From Ancalomicrobiaceae bacterium (GTDB lineage: Bacteria; Pseudomonadota; Alphaproteobacteria; Rhizobiales; Ancalomicrobiaceae): a stretch of 33,839 nucleotides of DNA. The DNA lies in assembly GCA_031291575.1 (NCBI GenBank), contig JARLIT010000063.1, forward strand, positions 1 to 33,839, in the 5' to 3' direction. Shown piece after piece: positions 26,083 to 33,839 of this stretch. Numbering within the stretch: position 1 is the stretch's first letter; each line of letters begins with the position of its first letter. The translations under genes were made by a program, and so were the position numbers. The notes below the pieces were generated by a model, which was not told the origin of the DNA, made no database searches, and saw nothing but the letters and a program-made list of their open reading frames with translations.

Positions 26083-27496
26083 GGACGGCGACAGGCGGTA
26101 CGACGGAGAGACGCGGCGCGAGCACGACCAACTGGGCGAGCGCTTCGTTCCAGCCGCGGCCTACTACGGCATCCATACGCTCAGGGCGTTGGAGAACTTC
26201 CCGCTCAGCCGCCGTCCCGCCCACCCGGAATTGATCCGGGCCTTGCTGACTGTCAAGGCTGCGGCAGCGGAGACGAATGCCCGCATCGGCGTGCTCGATA
26301 CCCAGATTGCCGCTGCCATCATCCGGGCCGCCGACGAGATCGGATCGGGACCGCTTCTCGCTGAGATCCGTGTCGACGCCCTGCAGGGCGGCGCCGGCAC
26401 CTCGCTCAACATGAACGTCAACGAGGTGATTGCCAACCGTGCCGAGGAACTCCTCGGCGGCACGCGCGGCAGCTACGTCAAAGTCGATCCGATCGACCAC
26501 GTCAACCTGCACCAGTCGACGAACGACACGTTCCCGACGGCGATGAAGGTCGCCGCGCTGCGCCTCCTCAAACAGCTCGAGCCGGCGATCGCCCGGCTAC
26601 AGACGGCGTTCCAGGCCCAGGAGAAGCGCTGGTCGGGCGTGGTGAAAATGGGCCGTACCGAACTGCAGGATGCCACGCCGATCTCGTTCGGCGCGGTGTT
26701 CTCGGCGTTTGCCGACGCTTTGGCACGCGACCGCTGGCGGGTGTTCAAATCGGAGGAGCGCCTCAGGGTCGTCAATCTCGGCGGCACGGCCATCGGCACG
26801 GCGATCGCCGCGCCGCGCGACTATGTGTTCGGCGTCGTCGACACGCTGCGCCGCCTGACCGGTCTGCCGCTCGCCCGCGCCGAAAATCTGGTCGATGCCA
26901 CACAGAACGCCGATGCCTTCGTCGAGGTGTCGGGGATCCTGAAGGCACATGCGGCCAACCTCTTCAAGATCTCCTCGGACCTGCGCCTGATGGCCTCGGG
27001 CCCCGACGCCGGGTTCAACGAGATCCGGTTGCCGGCGGTGCAGACCGGCTCGTCGATCATGCCGGCCAAGGTCAATCCGGTGATCGCCGAAGCCGTCGGC
27101 CAGGTGGCCCTCAAGGTCATCGGCAACGACGGGATCGTCACCGCGGCGGCGCAGAACGGCCAATTGGAATTGAACCCGTTCCTGCCGCTGCTTGCCGACG
27201 CGTTTCTCGAATCGCTGACCCTGCTGGAGGCCGCCGACCGGATGTTCGCGGATCACTGTGTCGACGGCATCGAAGTGAACGTGGACAAGGTCGCGGCAAC
27301 GCTGAAGGGCTCACGCGCCATCGCGACTGCGCTGGTCGGCGTGCTCGGGCACCATCGTGCCACGGAGATCGTCCGGGCGGCCGAGGCCAACGGGCGAACG
27401 GTCGCCGAGGAAGTGCTGGCCGAGGGCCTGATCGGGGAAGACCAGCTCGCCTGGCTCATCTCGGCCGAGGCCACCACGGCGCTCGGAAAACGTTGA
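26069..27496 (+). CDS. aspA: Aspartate ammonia-lyase family enzyme of the hydrogenase-maturation operon
   Basis: The 475-residue protein is a member of the fumarase/aspartase superfamily: HQSTNDTFPTAMKVAALR in the middle and the signature GSSIMPAKVNP at 327-337 with the catalytic Ser loop. The N-terminal form (ERFVPAAAYYGIHTLRALEN) is that of aspartases, which turn aspartate into fumarate and ammonium. The start overlaps the last 14 bases of hydG with GAGGG about nine bases before it; hydF follows after 14 bp. AspA is a recurrent partner of hydEFG in bacteria. The bridging amine nitrogen of the H-cluster dithiolate is known to come from ammonium, so local ammonium supply is an attractive but unproven reason; fumarate for anaerobic respiration is another. 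Confidence 0.9.
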   Translation: MSSAEDGDRRYDGETRREHDQLGERFVPAAAYYGIHTLRALENFPLSRRPAHPELIRALLTVKAAAAETNARIGVLDTQIAAAIIRAADEIGSGPLLAEIRVDALQGGAGTSLNMNVNEVIANRAEELLGGTRGSYVKVDPIDHVNLHQSTNDTFPTAMKVAALRLLKQLEPAIARLQTAFQAQEKRWSGVVKMGRTELQDATPISFGAVFSAFADALARDRWRVFKSEERLRVVNLGGTAIGTAIAAPRDYVFGVVDTLRRLTGLPLARAENLVDATQNADAFVEVSGILKAHAANLFKISSDLRLMASGPDAGFNEIRLPAVQTGSSIMPAKVNPVIAEAVGQVALKVIGNDGIVTAAAQNGQLELNPFLPLLADAFLESLTLLEAADRMFADHCVDGIEVNVDKVAATLKGSRAIATALVGVLGHHRATEIVRAAEANGRTVAEEVLAEGLIGEDQLAWLISAEATTALGKR

Positions 27497-27510
27497 GGAC
27501 GGAGGAAACC

Positions 27511-28746
27511 ATGCTTTCCACACCCAAGGGCATGCGGCTCACCGTCGGCATCTTCGGCCGGCGCAACGTCGGCAAATCGTCGCTCGTCAACGCGCTCGTC
27601 GGCCAGGACGTGTCGATCGTGTCGCCGCACGCCGGCACGACCACCGATCCGGTCGAAAAGGCGATGGAGCTCGCTCCCCTCGGCCCAGTGACGCTGATCG
27701 ATACTGCCGGCATCGACGACGACGGCGAACTCGGTACCCAGCGCGTCGCCCGCTCGCAAGCGGCACTCGGACGCACCGACCTCGGCCTCGTCGTCGTCGA
27801 TGGTGCCGGCATCGGGCCGGACGAGGAGAAGCTTTTCGCCGATCTACAGTCGAAGGAGACGCCGATCGTCGTCGTCTTCAACAAGGCCGACATCCACGTC
27901 CCGAGCGAAGCCGACCTCGCACGCCTCGAAGTGGCCGGGCTGCCCCACGTCGCTGTCTCTGCTGCAGCCGGCACCGGGCTCGCGCGCCTGAAGGAAGCTA
28001 TTCTGGCCGCGGCGCCGGAGACCGGCTTCGAGGCACCCTATCTGCTCGGCGACCTGATCCACCCGGGCGCCCTCGTGGTGCTCGTCGTCCCCATCGACCT
28101 CGGGGCACCAAAGGGCCGGCTGATCCTGCCGCAAGTGATGGCGATCCGCGACATTCTCGATGCCGATGCGTCGTCGCTGGTGGTCAAGGAGCGCGAACTC
28201 GGCGAGACGTTGGCTTCGCTCGGCCGCAAGCCGGACCTCGTCGTCTGCGACAGTCAGGTGGTGCTGAAGGCCGCCGCCGATACGCCCGACGACGTGCCGC
28301 TGACCACCTTCTCCATCCTGATGGCGCGCAACAAGGGCGACCTCGTCGCCTTTGCCAAGGGCGCTGCGGCGATCGACCATCTGAAGCCCGGCGCCAAGGT
28401 GCTGGTCGCCGAGGCCTGCAGCCACCATTCGATGGCCGACGACATCGGCCGGGTGAAGATCCCGCGCTGGCTCCGGCAATACGCCGGCGGCGATATCGAG
28501 TTCGAGCAGGCTGCGGGGCGCGATTTTCCCGAGGACCTGACGCCCTATTCGCTCGTCGTCCAGTGCGGCGGCTGCATGGTCAACCGCAAACAAGTCCTGC
28601 TCCGCCAGCGCCGGGCGGCAGAACAGGGCGTGCCGATGACCAATTATGGCGTGACGATCTCGCGCGTCCAGGGCGTGCTGCCGCGCGCGCTCGCCGTGTT
28701 TCCGGCCGCACTCGAAGCCTTCGAGGCGGCGCGACGGAGCGAGTGA
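27511..28746 (+). CDS. hydF: [FeFe]-hydrogenase H-cluster maturation GTPase HydF
   Basis: The 411-residue scaffold protein has a TrmE-like GTPase domain (P-loop GRRNVGKSS at 17-25, switch AGTTTDPV, DTAGIDDDG, NKAD), a dimerisation domain, and a C-terminal cluster domain. The 2Fe precursor is assembled on it before transfer to HydA. The cluster motif is usually CxH-N46-53-HCxxC; here it is Cys303-Ser-His305, then Gln351-Cys352-Gly-Gly-Cys355, so the fourth-ligand His is Gln. The three cysteines are intact. GGAGGAAACC gives a strong start at 27511; a TTG at 27493 is discarded. It ends 16 bp from the convergent lolD stop. Confidence 0.97.
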   Translation: MLSTPKGMRLTVGIFGRRNVGKSSLVNALVGQDVSIVSPHAGTTTDPVEKAMELAPLGPVTLIDTAGIDDDGELGTQRVARSQAALGRTDLGLVVVDGAGIGPDEEKLFADLQSKETPIVVVFNKADIHVPSEADLARLEVAGLPHVAVSAAAGTGLARLKEAILAAAPETGFEAPYLLGDLIHPGALVVLVVPIDLGAPKGRLILPQVMAIRDILDADASSLVVKERELGETLASLGRKPDLVVCDSQVVLKAAADTPDDVPLTTFSILMARNKGDLVAFAKGAAAIDHLKPGAKVLVAEACSHHSMADDIGRVKIPRWLRQYAGGDIEFEQAAGRDFPEDLTPYSLVVQCGGCMVNRKQVLLRQRRAAEQGVPMTNYGVTISRVQGVLPRALAVFPAALEAFEAARRSE

Positions 28747-28762
28747 GCGGCGACACCTCGCC

Positions 28763-29503
28763 TCACGTCTCCACGACTTTGCCGTCGGCCAGCGTGATGC
28801 GGCGGTCCATGCGGGCGGCAAGTTCGACATTGTGTGTGGCGATCAGCGCTGACAGACCGGAAGCGCGCACCAGGGCCGACAGCGCATCGAAGACGTAATG
28901 CGCCGTCTTCGGATCGAGATTGCCGGTCGGCTCGTCGGCGAGGATCAGTTTCGGCACATTGGCGACGGCACGGGCGATCGCCACGCGCTGCTGTTCGCCG
29001 CCTGAGAGTTCGGCCGGACGGTGCTTGGCGCGGTCGCCGAGCTTCAGGTAGTCGAGGAGCTGCATCGAGCGTTCCGCCGCCTGGGCCCGTGTCAGGCCCC
29101 GCAGCATCTGCGGCAGCATGATGTTCTCCTGCGCCGTGAACTCCGGCAGCAGATGATGGAACTGATAGACGAAGCCGATCTCGAGCCGGCGGAGCCGCGT
29201 GCGCTCGCCTTCGGGCAGCTTTCCGGCCGCCAGCCCACCGATATAGACCTCGCCGCCATCGGGCCGTTCCAAGAGCCCGGCCAGATGTAGGAGCGTCGAC
29301 TTGCCGGCACCCGACGGCGCTACCAGCGCCACCATCTCACCCTTGTTGACGATCAAGTCCGCGCCGGACAGAACTTCCAGCGCCCCCACGCCTTCCTTAT
29401 AGCGACGCTCGATCTTCTCGAGCCGCAAGGGTGGCGCCAATGGCGCGGCGCCCGCCCCCTGCGTGGAGGGAAATTCGGAGGATGCGGCAACAATCTCAGT
29501 CAT
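28763..29503 (-). CDS. lolD: Lipoprotein-releasing ABC transporter ATPase LolD
   Basis: The 246-residue ATPase has Walker [10 protein letters not shown], the Q-loop [21 protein letters not shown] characteristic of LolD, signature [16 protein letters not shown], Walker [14 protein letters not shown] and the switch His in ATHN. It powers extraction of lipoproteins from the inner membrane to LolA. lolC lies 9 bp upstream. In many Hyphomicrobiales the next gene is dnaE; here the operon runs into the convergent hydF instead. Confidence 0.95.
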   Translation of the reverse strand: MTEIVAASSEFPSTQGAGAAPLAPPLRLEKIERRYKEGVGALEVLSGADLIVNKGEMVALVAPSGAGKSTLLHLAGLLERPDGGEVYIGGLAAGKLPEGERTRLRRLEIGFVYQFHHLLPEFTAQENIMLPQMLRGLTRAQAAERSMQLLDYLKLGDRAKHRPAELSGGEQQRVAIARAVANVPKLILADEPTGNLDPKTAHYVFDALSALVRASGLSALIATHNVELAARMDRRITLADGKVVET

Positions 29504-29512
29504 GTCGCATCC

Positions 29513-30793
29513 TCATTCGTAGCGGAGCGCGTCGACGGGATCGAGCTTCGCCGCCTTCCAGGCCGGATAGATCGTGGCCAGGAAGGACAACACCAGCGCC
29601 ATGATCACCGAGTAGCAGGTCTCGTCGATATGCACGTCGGCCCGCATCTTGGCGAGGAAGAACATCTCCGGCGGATACAGTCGCGTGTTGAACACCCAGG
29701 AGAGGAACTGCCTGACTTCCTCGATGTAGTAGCAGAGCAGCAGACCGACGCCGAGGCCGGCGAGCGTTCCGGCGATGCCGATCGCCATGCCGACGATCAG
29801 GAAGATGCGCATCACCGAGCCGCGCGTCGCCCCCATGGTTCTGAGGATGGCGATCGCCCGCGACTTGTCCTTCACCAGCATGGTGAGCCCGGCGATGATG
29901 TTGAAGGCGGCGACGATGACGATCAGCGCCACGATCATCGAGACGACGTTGCGCTGGATCTCAAGCGCGGCGACGAAGGTCGAATCGCGTACCCGCCAGT
30001 CCGAGACATAGACGGGGCGCTCGGCGGCAGCGATGATCAGCGGCTTCATCGCGTCGACATTTTCGGGATCTGTCACGAAGATCTCGGCGGCCGTCACCCG
30101 ATCATCCTGATTGAAGAAGGCCTGAGCTGCGGCGAGCGGCATGTAGACGAAGCTCGAATCATACGTGAACATGCCGACTTCGAAGATCGCCTTGATCGGA
30201 AATGAGCGCGTCCTCGGCGTGACACCGAAGGGCGTCACATTGCCGCGCGCCGTCACGATGGTGATCGGATCGCCGAGGCGCAGCCCGAGGCTCTGGGCCA
30301 GACGCGAGCCGACCGCAACACCATCGGTGGCATCGAAATTGGCGAGCGAGCCCTGCTTGACGTTGGTGGCGACCAGTTCGACGTGGCTGAGATCGTCGCC
30401 GGACATGCCGCGCACGAGTGCTCCGGAAGCGCCGGATGGCCCCGAGGCGAGCGCCTGACCATCGATAAAGGCGATGGAGTAGTTGACGCCGGGAACCTTG
30501 GCAAAGCGCTCCTGCACCTCCTTGAAGTCGGTGAAGGGCGTCGACGTCGGCTGCACCAGGATGTGGCCGTTCAGACCCAGGAACTTTCCGAGAAGTTCGG
30601 TGCGGAAGCCGTTCAGCACCGCCAGCACGGCGATCAGAGCCGCCACGCCGATCATGATGCCGAGAAAGGAGGTCCAGGCAATGACCGAGATGAAGGCCTC
30701 GCGCCGACGCGATTTCAGGTACCGCCAGCCGATCAGCCACTCGATCCGGGCAAACGGAGGGGTCCCCGTCGGCTCAGCCGCTTCATTCCCCAT
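29513..30793 (-). CDS. lolC: Lipoprotein-releasing ABC transporter membrane subunit (LolC/LolE family)
   Basis: The 427-residue protein has the four-helix MacB/FtsX layout: one helix near the N-terminus (FLGIMIGVAALIAVLAVLNG), a large periplasmic domain, then three helices (VSMIVALIVIVAAFNIIAGL, GMAIGIAGTLAGLGVGLLL, VIMALVLSFLATIYPAWKAA), ending AKLDPVDALRYE. Only one LolC/E-type gene is present, so the complex is probably a homodimer with LolD. I set the start at ATG 30793, which matches the family N-terminus; a GTG at 30841 overlapping the proS stop by four bases (GTGA) is a real alternative and would add 16 residues. Confidence 0.93.
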   Translation of the reverse strand: MGNEAAEPTGTPPFARIEWLIGWRYLKSRRREAFISVIAWTSFLGIMIGVAALIAVLAVLNGFRTELLGKFLGLNGHILVQPTSTPFTDFKEVQERFAKVPGVNYSIAFIDGQALASGPSGASGALVRGMSGDDLSHVELVATNVKQGSLANFDATDGVAVGSRLAQSLGLRLGDPITIVTARGNVTPFGVTPRTRSFPIKAIFEVGMFTYDSSFVYMPLAAAQAFFNQDDRVTAAEIFVTDPENVDAMKPLIIAAAERPVYVSDWRVRDSTFVAALEIQRNVVSMIVALIVIVAAFNIIAGLTMLVKDKSRAIAILRTMGATRGSVMRIFLIVGMAIGIAGTLAGLGVGLLLCYYIEEVRQFLSWVFNTRLYPPEMFFLAKMRADVHIDETCYSVIMALVLSFLATIYPAWKAAKLDPVDALRYE

Positions 30794-30837
30794 TCCTCCA
30801 GCCCCCTTACTGAATCCGGCGGCCGCCGCAGCTTTCG

Positions 30838-32160
30838 TCACGACTTCTGTCCGAGCCTGGCGAGCGCGGCTTCGATTGCAAGTGTCGAGCGCTCGCCGGT
30901 CGCCCGCCGCTTCAGTTCCACCACCCCGTCGGCGAGGCCCTTCGGCCCGACGATCACCTGCCACGGCAGGCCGATCAGATCGGCGGTGGCGAACTTCGCC
31001 CCTGCCCGTCCGTCGGTATCGTCATAGAGGACGTCGAAGCCGGCCGCCTCGAGCTTGGCCAGGATATCGGCACAAGCCCGGTCGGTTGCGGCATCGCCCG
31101 ATTTCAGATTGATGAGCGCGACGTCGAACGGGGCGACGCTATCCGGCCAGATGATCCCGGCATCATCATGGCTGGCTTCGATGATTGCGGCGACGAGGCG
31201 GGAGACGCCGACGCCGTAGGAGCCCATGTGCACCGGCCGCTCGATGCCATCGGGGCCGGCGACCTTGGCTCCCATCGGCTCCGAGTACTTGGTGCCGAAA
31301 TAGAAGATATGGCCGACCTCGATGCCGCGCGCCGCGACTTGGCTTTCTTCGGGGATTGCGGCGAAGGCGGCCGCATCGTGCTTTTCTTCCGTCGCCGCAT
31401 AGAGCGACGTCCACTCGTCCATGATCGGCTTCAGATCGCCCGAAAAATCAGTATCCTCGCCCGGAATCGGCAATTCCAACAGATCCTTGTGGCAGAACAC
31501 CTGGCTCTCGCCGGTCGAGGCCAGAATGATGAACTCGTGGCTCATGTCGCCGCCGATCGGGCCCGAATCGGCCCGCATCGGGATCGCCGTCAGCCCCATG
31601 CGCGAATAGGTCCTGAGATAGGCGACGAACATGCGCCGATAGGCCTCGCGCGCCCGTTCTTGGTCGACGTCGAAGGAATAGGCATCCTTCATCAGGAACT
31701 CGCGGCCCCGCATCACGCCGAAGCGCGGGCGGACCTCGTCGCGGAATTTCCACTGGATGTGGTAGAGGTTGAGCGGCAGATCCTTGTAGGAGCGGACGTA
31801 GGAGCGGAAGATCTCCGTCACCATCTCCTCGTTGGTCGGACCGTAGAGGAGGTCCCGCTCATGCCGGTCGGTGATCCTCAGCATCTCCTTGCCGTAGTCC
31901 TCGTAGCGCCCCGATTCCCGCCAGAGGTCGGCCGACTGCAGCGTCGGCATCAACAACTCGATGGCGCCGGCGCGATTCTGCTCCTCGCGCACGATGTCGC
32001 CGATCTTGGCCAGCACCTTCAGCCCGAGCGGCAGCCAGGTATAGATGCCGGCCGACTGCTGCCGGATCATACCGGCCCTGAGCATCAGCCGATGCGAGAC
32101 GATCTCGGCTTCCTTGGGGGTTTCCTTCAGGATTGGCAGGAAGAAACGAGACAGGCGCAT
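30838..32160 (-). CDS. proS: Prolyl-tRNA synthetase, short form
   Basis: At 440 residues this is the short bacterial ProS found in alphaproteobacteria, without the editing (INS) domain of the 570-residue enzyme. Class II motifs are clear: motif 1 near [16 protein letters not shown], motif 2 [20 protein letters not shown], motif 3 [14 protein letters not shown], then the anticodon-binding domain ([11 protein letters not shown]). It charges tRNA-Pro. Loss of cis editing means Ala-tRNA-Pro must be cleared in trans if at all; no ProXp/YbaK gene is visible here. The start at 32160 matches the family ([19 protein letters not shown]). It is followed by lolC in the usual order. Confidence 0.97.
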   Translation of the reverse strand: MRLSRFFLPILKETPKEAEIVSHRLMLRAGMIRQQSAGIYTWLPLGLKVLAKIGDIVREEQNRAGAIELLMPTLQSADLWRESGRYEDYGKEMLRITDRHERDLLYGPTNEEMVTEIFRSYVRSYKDLPLNLYHIQWKFRDEVRPRFGVMRGREFLMKDAYSFDVDQERAREAYRRMFVAYLRTYSRMGLTAIPMRADSGPIGGDMSHEFIILASTGESQVFCHKDLLELPIPGEDTDFSGDLKPIMDEWTSLYAATEEKHDAAAFAAIPEESQVAARGIEVGHIFYFGTKYSEPMGAKVAGPDGIERPVHMGSYGVGVSRLVAAIIEASHDDAGIIWPDSVAPFDVALINLKSGDAATDRACADILAKLEAAGFDVLYDDTDGRAGAKFATADLIGLPWQVIVGPKGLADGVVELKRRATGERSTLAIEAALARLGQKS

Positions 32161-32668
32161 CGGACCCTCTATCGACATACAGCAAGGACGGGATTCCGGG
32201 TGGAATCCGCCCGCAGACAGGATGTCCACACAAAGCCGATGCGGGCCAGAAATACAAGCCTCGCGCTCTCCGTATGACACCCGCCGTGCGGCTGATCAGT
32301 GGTCTTATCTGGAATGCAACCAATTTAGGCAGCCAGTCGATTGTGCAAATGCGGCAAAAATCTGTTGAGGCGCCTTACATCGCGGCAATTACTCATACTT
32401 TAAAACCCGTGCCGTTTTGATTGGCCCGCAAATTCGCTATTTTTTTGCGCGTCCCCTCGCACAAAATGATGACAACAACGCAAAGGCACGCTAAAGTCTG
32501 CTCCACAAGAGGGGAACGGCTAGCGCGACGTGGTGCCGGCAGTTAAAAAAAACCCCCTAATCGCGGTCTAAGTCTTGGGAGGAACAACTCCGGGCGCACA
32601 TCTATTGTAGCTGCCGCGAACTACTAGGCTGTCAGGGGCCAAACTAGTTTGTTAAGGAGTTCAGACGC

Positions 32669-33091
32669 GTGACTACAAAAAAGCAAGGCATTTTTGCCTT
32701 GCTTTTTTTTGTGGTAACTATGCTGCGATGCAGCATTTATACACCCGAAGATGGCAGCTGGACGGTCGATTCACTCGGTTTTGCCAGATACCAATATAAG
32801 ATCACCTTGGGCGGCCACACTTATGCTTGATATTCCGGCAAGTCGCGCATCCCACTATGGTGTGGCTTCGATTGGTATGCGACATACGTGGTCGAGTGGT
32901 CGGGCCACGCAGACCGCTGGATGGCAGGCGGGGCTCAGGCGTTCGACCGTCGCGCACGTTCGGCAAAAAGAATCAACCGCCTAGCGGCAATTGGCCGGAT
33001 CCCTGAGGCATCGCCGGCGAGCGTTTGCCTGCTTCCTGACCGGCCAATGCCGGCAAAATCGGCGCCGCGGGTCTCCAAATCGTTGCGGTAA
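32669..33091 (+). pseudogene. Possible broken small gene with an in-frame TGA
   Basis: A GTG at 32669, ten bases after AAGGAG, opens a frame of 53 codons with a hydrophobic N-terminal stretch (GIFALLFFVVTML) and a following Cys. It stops at TGA 32828-32830, then continues in the same frame without a stop to 33091, rich in Trp and Tyr (IPLWCGFDWYATYVVEW). TGG to TGA would explain it. Against it: the hydrophobic part is encoded by the terminator hairpin, third-base G+C is far below the genome norm, and I recognise no family. Chance is a serious alternative. Confidence 0.2.
32677..32708. terminator. Strong bidirectional Rho-independent terminator
   Basis: AAGCAAGGCA (32681-32690) pairs with TGCCTTGCTT (32695-32704) around a TTTT loop, flanked by A4 on the left and T6 on the right, giving a 14-bp stem with T-tracts readable on both strands. 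No gene ends just before it on the plus strand, so it may end a small RNA or a lost gene. On the minus strand it would stop transcripts coming from DUF1467 before proS, which would need its own promoter. Confidence 0.75.
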
Positions 33092-33335
33092 CCGCGCGAA
33101 CTGGCGGCTTATCCGACAAACGTCGAATATTGAAGCAACGCGGCAGCCCTCGGAGGTTGTATTGTCTGTCCGAGCACCGAGCCATCTCGATCATACCGCA
33201 TTGCACAATGAACGGTCTCCGGGCGCCGATGTCATGCGATGGTCGTCGGAGGTCACGCGAGCGTCAAACTAGGTTCAATCGAAGCGTGGCCAAGACATTT
33301 TGCGCCTGAGTTGAGCGAACGGCGCCGGCCGCCAC

Positions 33336-33350
33336 CTCGGTTGAACCGAG
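33336..33350. repeat. Perfect palindrome CTCGGTT-G-AACCGAG
   Basis: Seven-base arms around one base, about 100 bp downstream of the DUF1467 stop. It could be an operator half of a lost locus or a small hairpin; no T-run follows on either strand, so it is a poor terminator. Confidence 0.35.
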
Positions 33351-33445
33351 AAAGACTCGCAAAGCCAAATGCTTGCAAACGATTACAAAGGCAGCTGGCA
33401 AAGCGTCGCGACCACTCCGGACCCTCTTGCCGCGCCTTCTCCGAG

Positions 33446-33706
33446 TCAGAACGGCATGGCCCGGACGAAGCCTTCGACCGTCACGCCCGAGGCCTTCAGC
33501 CCCCAGAAGGCGAGAAAGATCACGCTGGCGATGAGAGTCGTCAGGATCGCCTTCGTTCGCAGCATCGGCCGGATCGGTGCGCCCGGCTCCGAGCCTGTGA
33601 CGATCGAGCCGTCGTCGACTTGGCTCTTGACTCCGATCGGCAGCACGCAGAACAGCACCGTCCACCAGATCAGGAAGTAGATCGCGATTGCCGTGCCGAG
33701 TCTCAT
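33446..33706 (-). CDS. DUF1467 family membrane protein
   Basis: The 86-residue protein has two membrane helices (TAIAIYFLIWWTVLFCVLPIG and AILTTLIASVIFLAFWGLKAS) joined by a loop with the conserved GSEPGAPIRP. This is the family signature of DUF1467, small inner-membrane proteins of alphaproteobacteria found between mce and proS. The function is unknown. Its ATG overlaps the mce stop by four bases (ATGA), so the two are translationally coupled. Confidence 0.92.
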   Translation of the reverse strand: MRLGTAIAIYFLIWWTVLFCVLPIGVKSQVDDGSIVTGSEPGAPIRPMLRTKAILTTLIASVIFLAFWGLKASGVTVEGFVRAMPF

Positions 33707-33839
33707 GCCTGCTCCAGCTCCACCAAGGTTCCTTGAAAGTCTTTCGGATGCAGGAACAGCACCGGCTTGCCGTGCGCACCGATCTTCGGTTCGCCGGAGC
33801 CGATGACACGGGCGCCCGCTGCCTTCAGCCGGTCGCGCG
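33703..33839 (-). CDS. mce: Methylmalonyl-CoA epimerase, C-terminal end (5' part outside the window)
   Basis: The visible 44 residues read DRLKAAGARVIGSGEPKIGA and then VLFLHPKDFQGTLVELEQA, the end of the glyoxalase/VOC-fold epimerase that interconverts (R)- and (S)-methylmalonyl-CoA in propionate metabolism. The Glu of LVELEQ is a metal ligand in the family. Many homologues have Cys where this has Gln (DFCGTL). Identity is supported by the gene order mce-DUF1467-proS. Confidence 0.88.
   Translation of the reverse strand, partial: RDRLKAAGARVIGSGEPKIGAHGKPVLFLHPKDFQGTLVELEQA

Larger units (their letters stand above)
32161..33445. other. 1.3-kb gene-poor insertion between DUF1467 and proS
   Basis: Genes in this block normally lie close together. 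The first part (about 32280-32830) is clearly more AT-rich than the surroundings and includes A-tracts, a ribosome-site-like TTGGGAGGAACAAC at 32575-32588 with no start codon after it, a strong bidirectional terminator, and a perfect small dyad ATGCTGC-GAT-GCAGCAT at 32720-32736. A second part carries an imperfect inverted repeat (ATTGGCCGG at 32990-32998 against 33040-33048). I found no transposase, tRNA or intact gene. It may be the decayed trace of a mobile element, or hold an unrecognised RNA. Confidence 0.6.

Noticed and set aside
32828-32830. TGA read as selenocysteine
   Set aside because: No SECIS-like hairpin is placed just after it, the frame matches no selenoprotein family, and the gene itself is doubtful.

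Overview
The window looks like a chromosomal segment of a GC-rich (roughly 64% G+C, judged by eye) alphaproteobacterium, most likely of the order Hyphomicrobiales (Rhizobiales). The reasons are the short ProS without an editing insertion, the mce/DUF1467/proS/lolC/lolD gene order, a DUF6867 gene beside a complete branched-chain amino acid (LIV) transporter, a DUF930 protein and a CIRCE/RpoH-like region before groESL. The [FeFe]-hydrogenase maturases point to a facultatively anaerobic or fermenting member (Pleomorphomonas-like lifestyles come to mind), but I cannot name a genus.

Layout. 1-3.0 kb: end of a DUF930 gene, a small secreted PAAR protein, then groES-groEL with heat-shock-type control sites and a good terminator. 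3.0-3.4 kb: a REP doublet. 3.4-6.4 kb: a Tat-exported multicopper-oxidase-fold protein that has lost most copper ligands, and a DadA-like FAD amino-acid oxidoreductase. 6.4-15.1 kb (minus strand): an Lrp/AsnC regulator, an S58 (DmpA/NylC-type) peptidase, LivK, DUF6867, LivF, LivG, an unusually long LivM, and LivH. A 9-mer, CCGGAAAAT, recurs upstream of lrp, livK and livH, which suggests one amino-acid regulon.

15.6-19.2 kb (plus): a MoxR ATPase and CoxE-type VWA pair, followed 10 bp later by a compositionally foreign gene with a nucleoside-deoxyribosyltransferase-like C-terminal domain, and then an orphan BrnA-like antitoxin. 19.4-24.3 kb (minus): a second REP-type repeat pair, a HAD phosphatase, a Qnr/MfpA-like pentapeptide repeat protein directly downstream of gyrA, gyrA itself (with Val at the quinolone-determining Ser83 position), and a small secreted Cys-rich protein.

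24.3-28.7 kb (plus): hydG-aspA-hydF, a tight operon for [FeFe]-hydrogenase H-cluster assembly, preceded by a near-perfect FNR/FixK box. hydE and the hydrogenase itself are not in the window. 28.8-33.8 kb (minus): the conserved block mce (partial)-DUF1467-proS-lolC-lolD, interrupted between DUF1467 and proS by about 1.3 kb of partly AT-rich DNA that carries a strong bidirectional terminator and a broken reading frame but no convincing gene. No rRNA, tRNA, CRISPR array, transposase or integrase was found.
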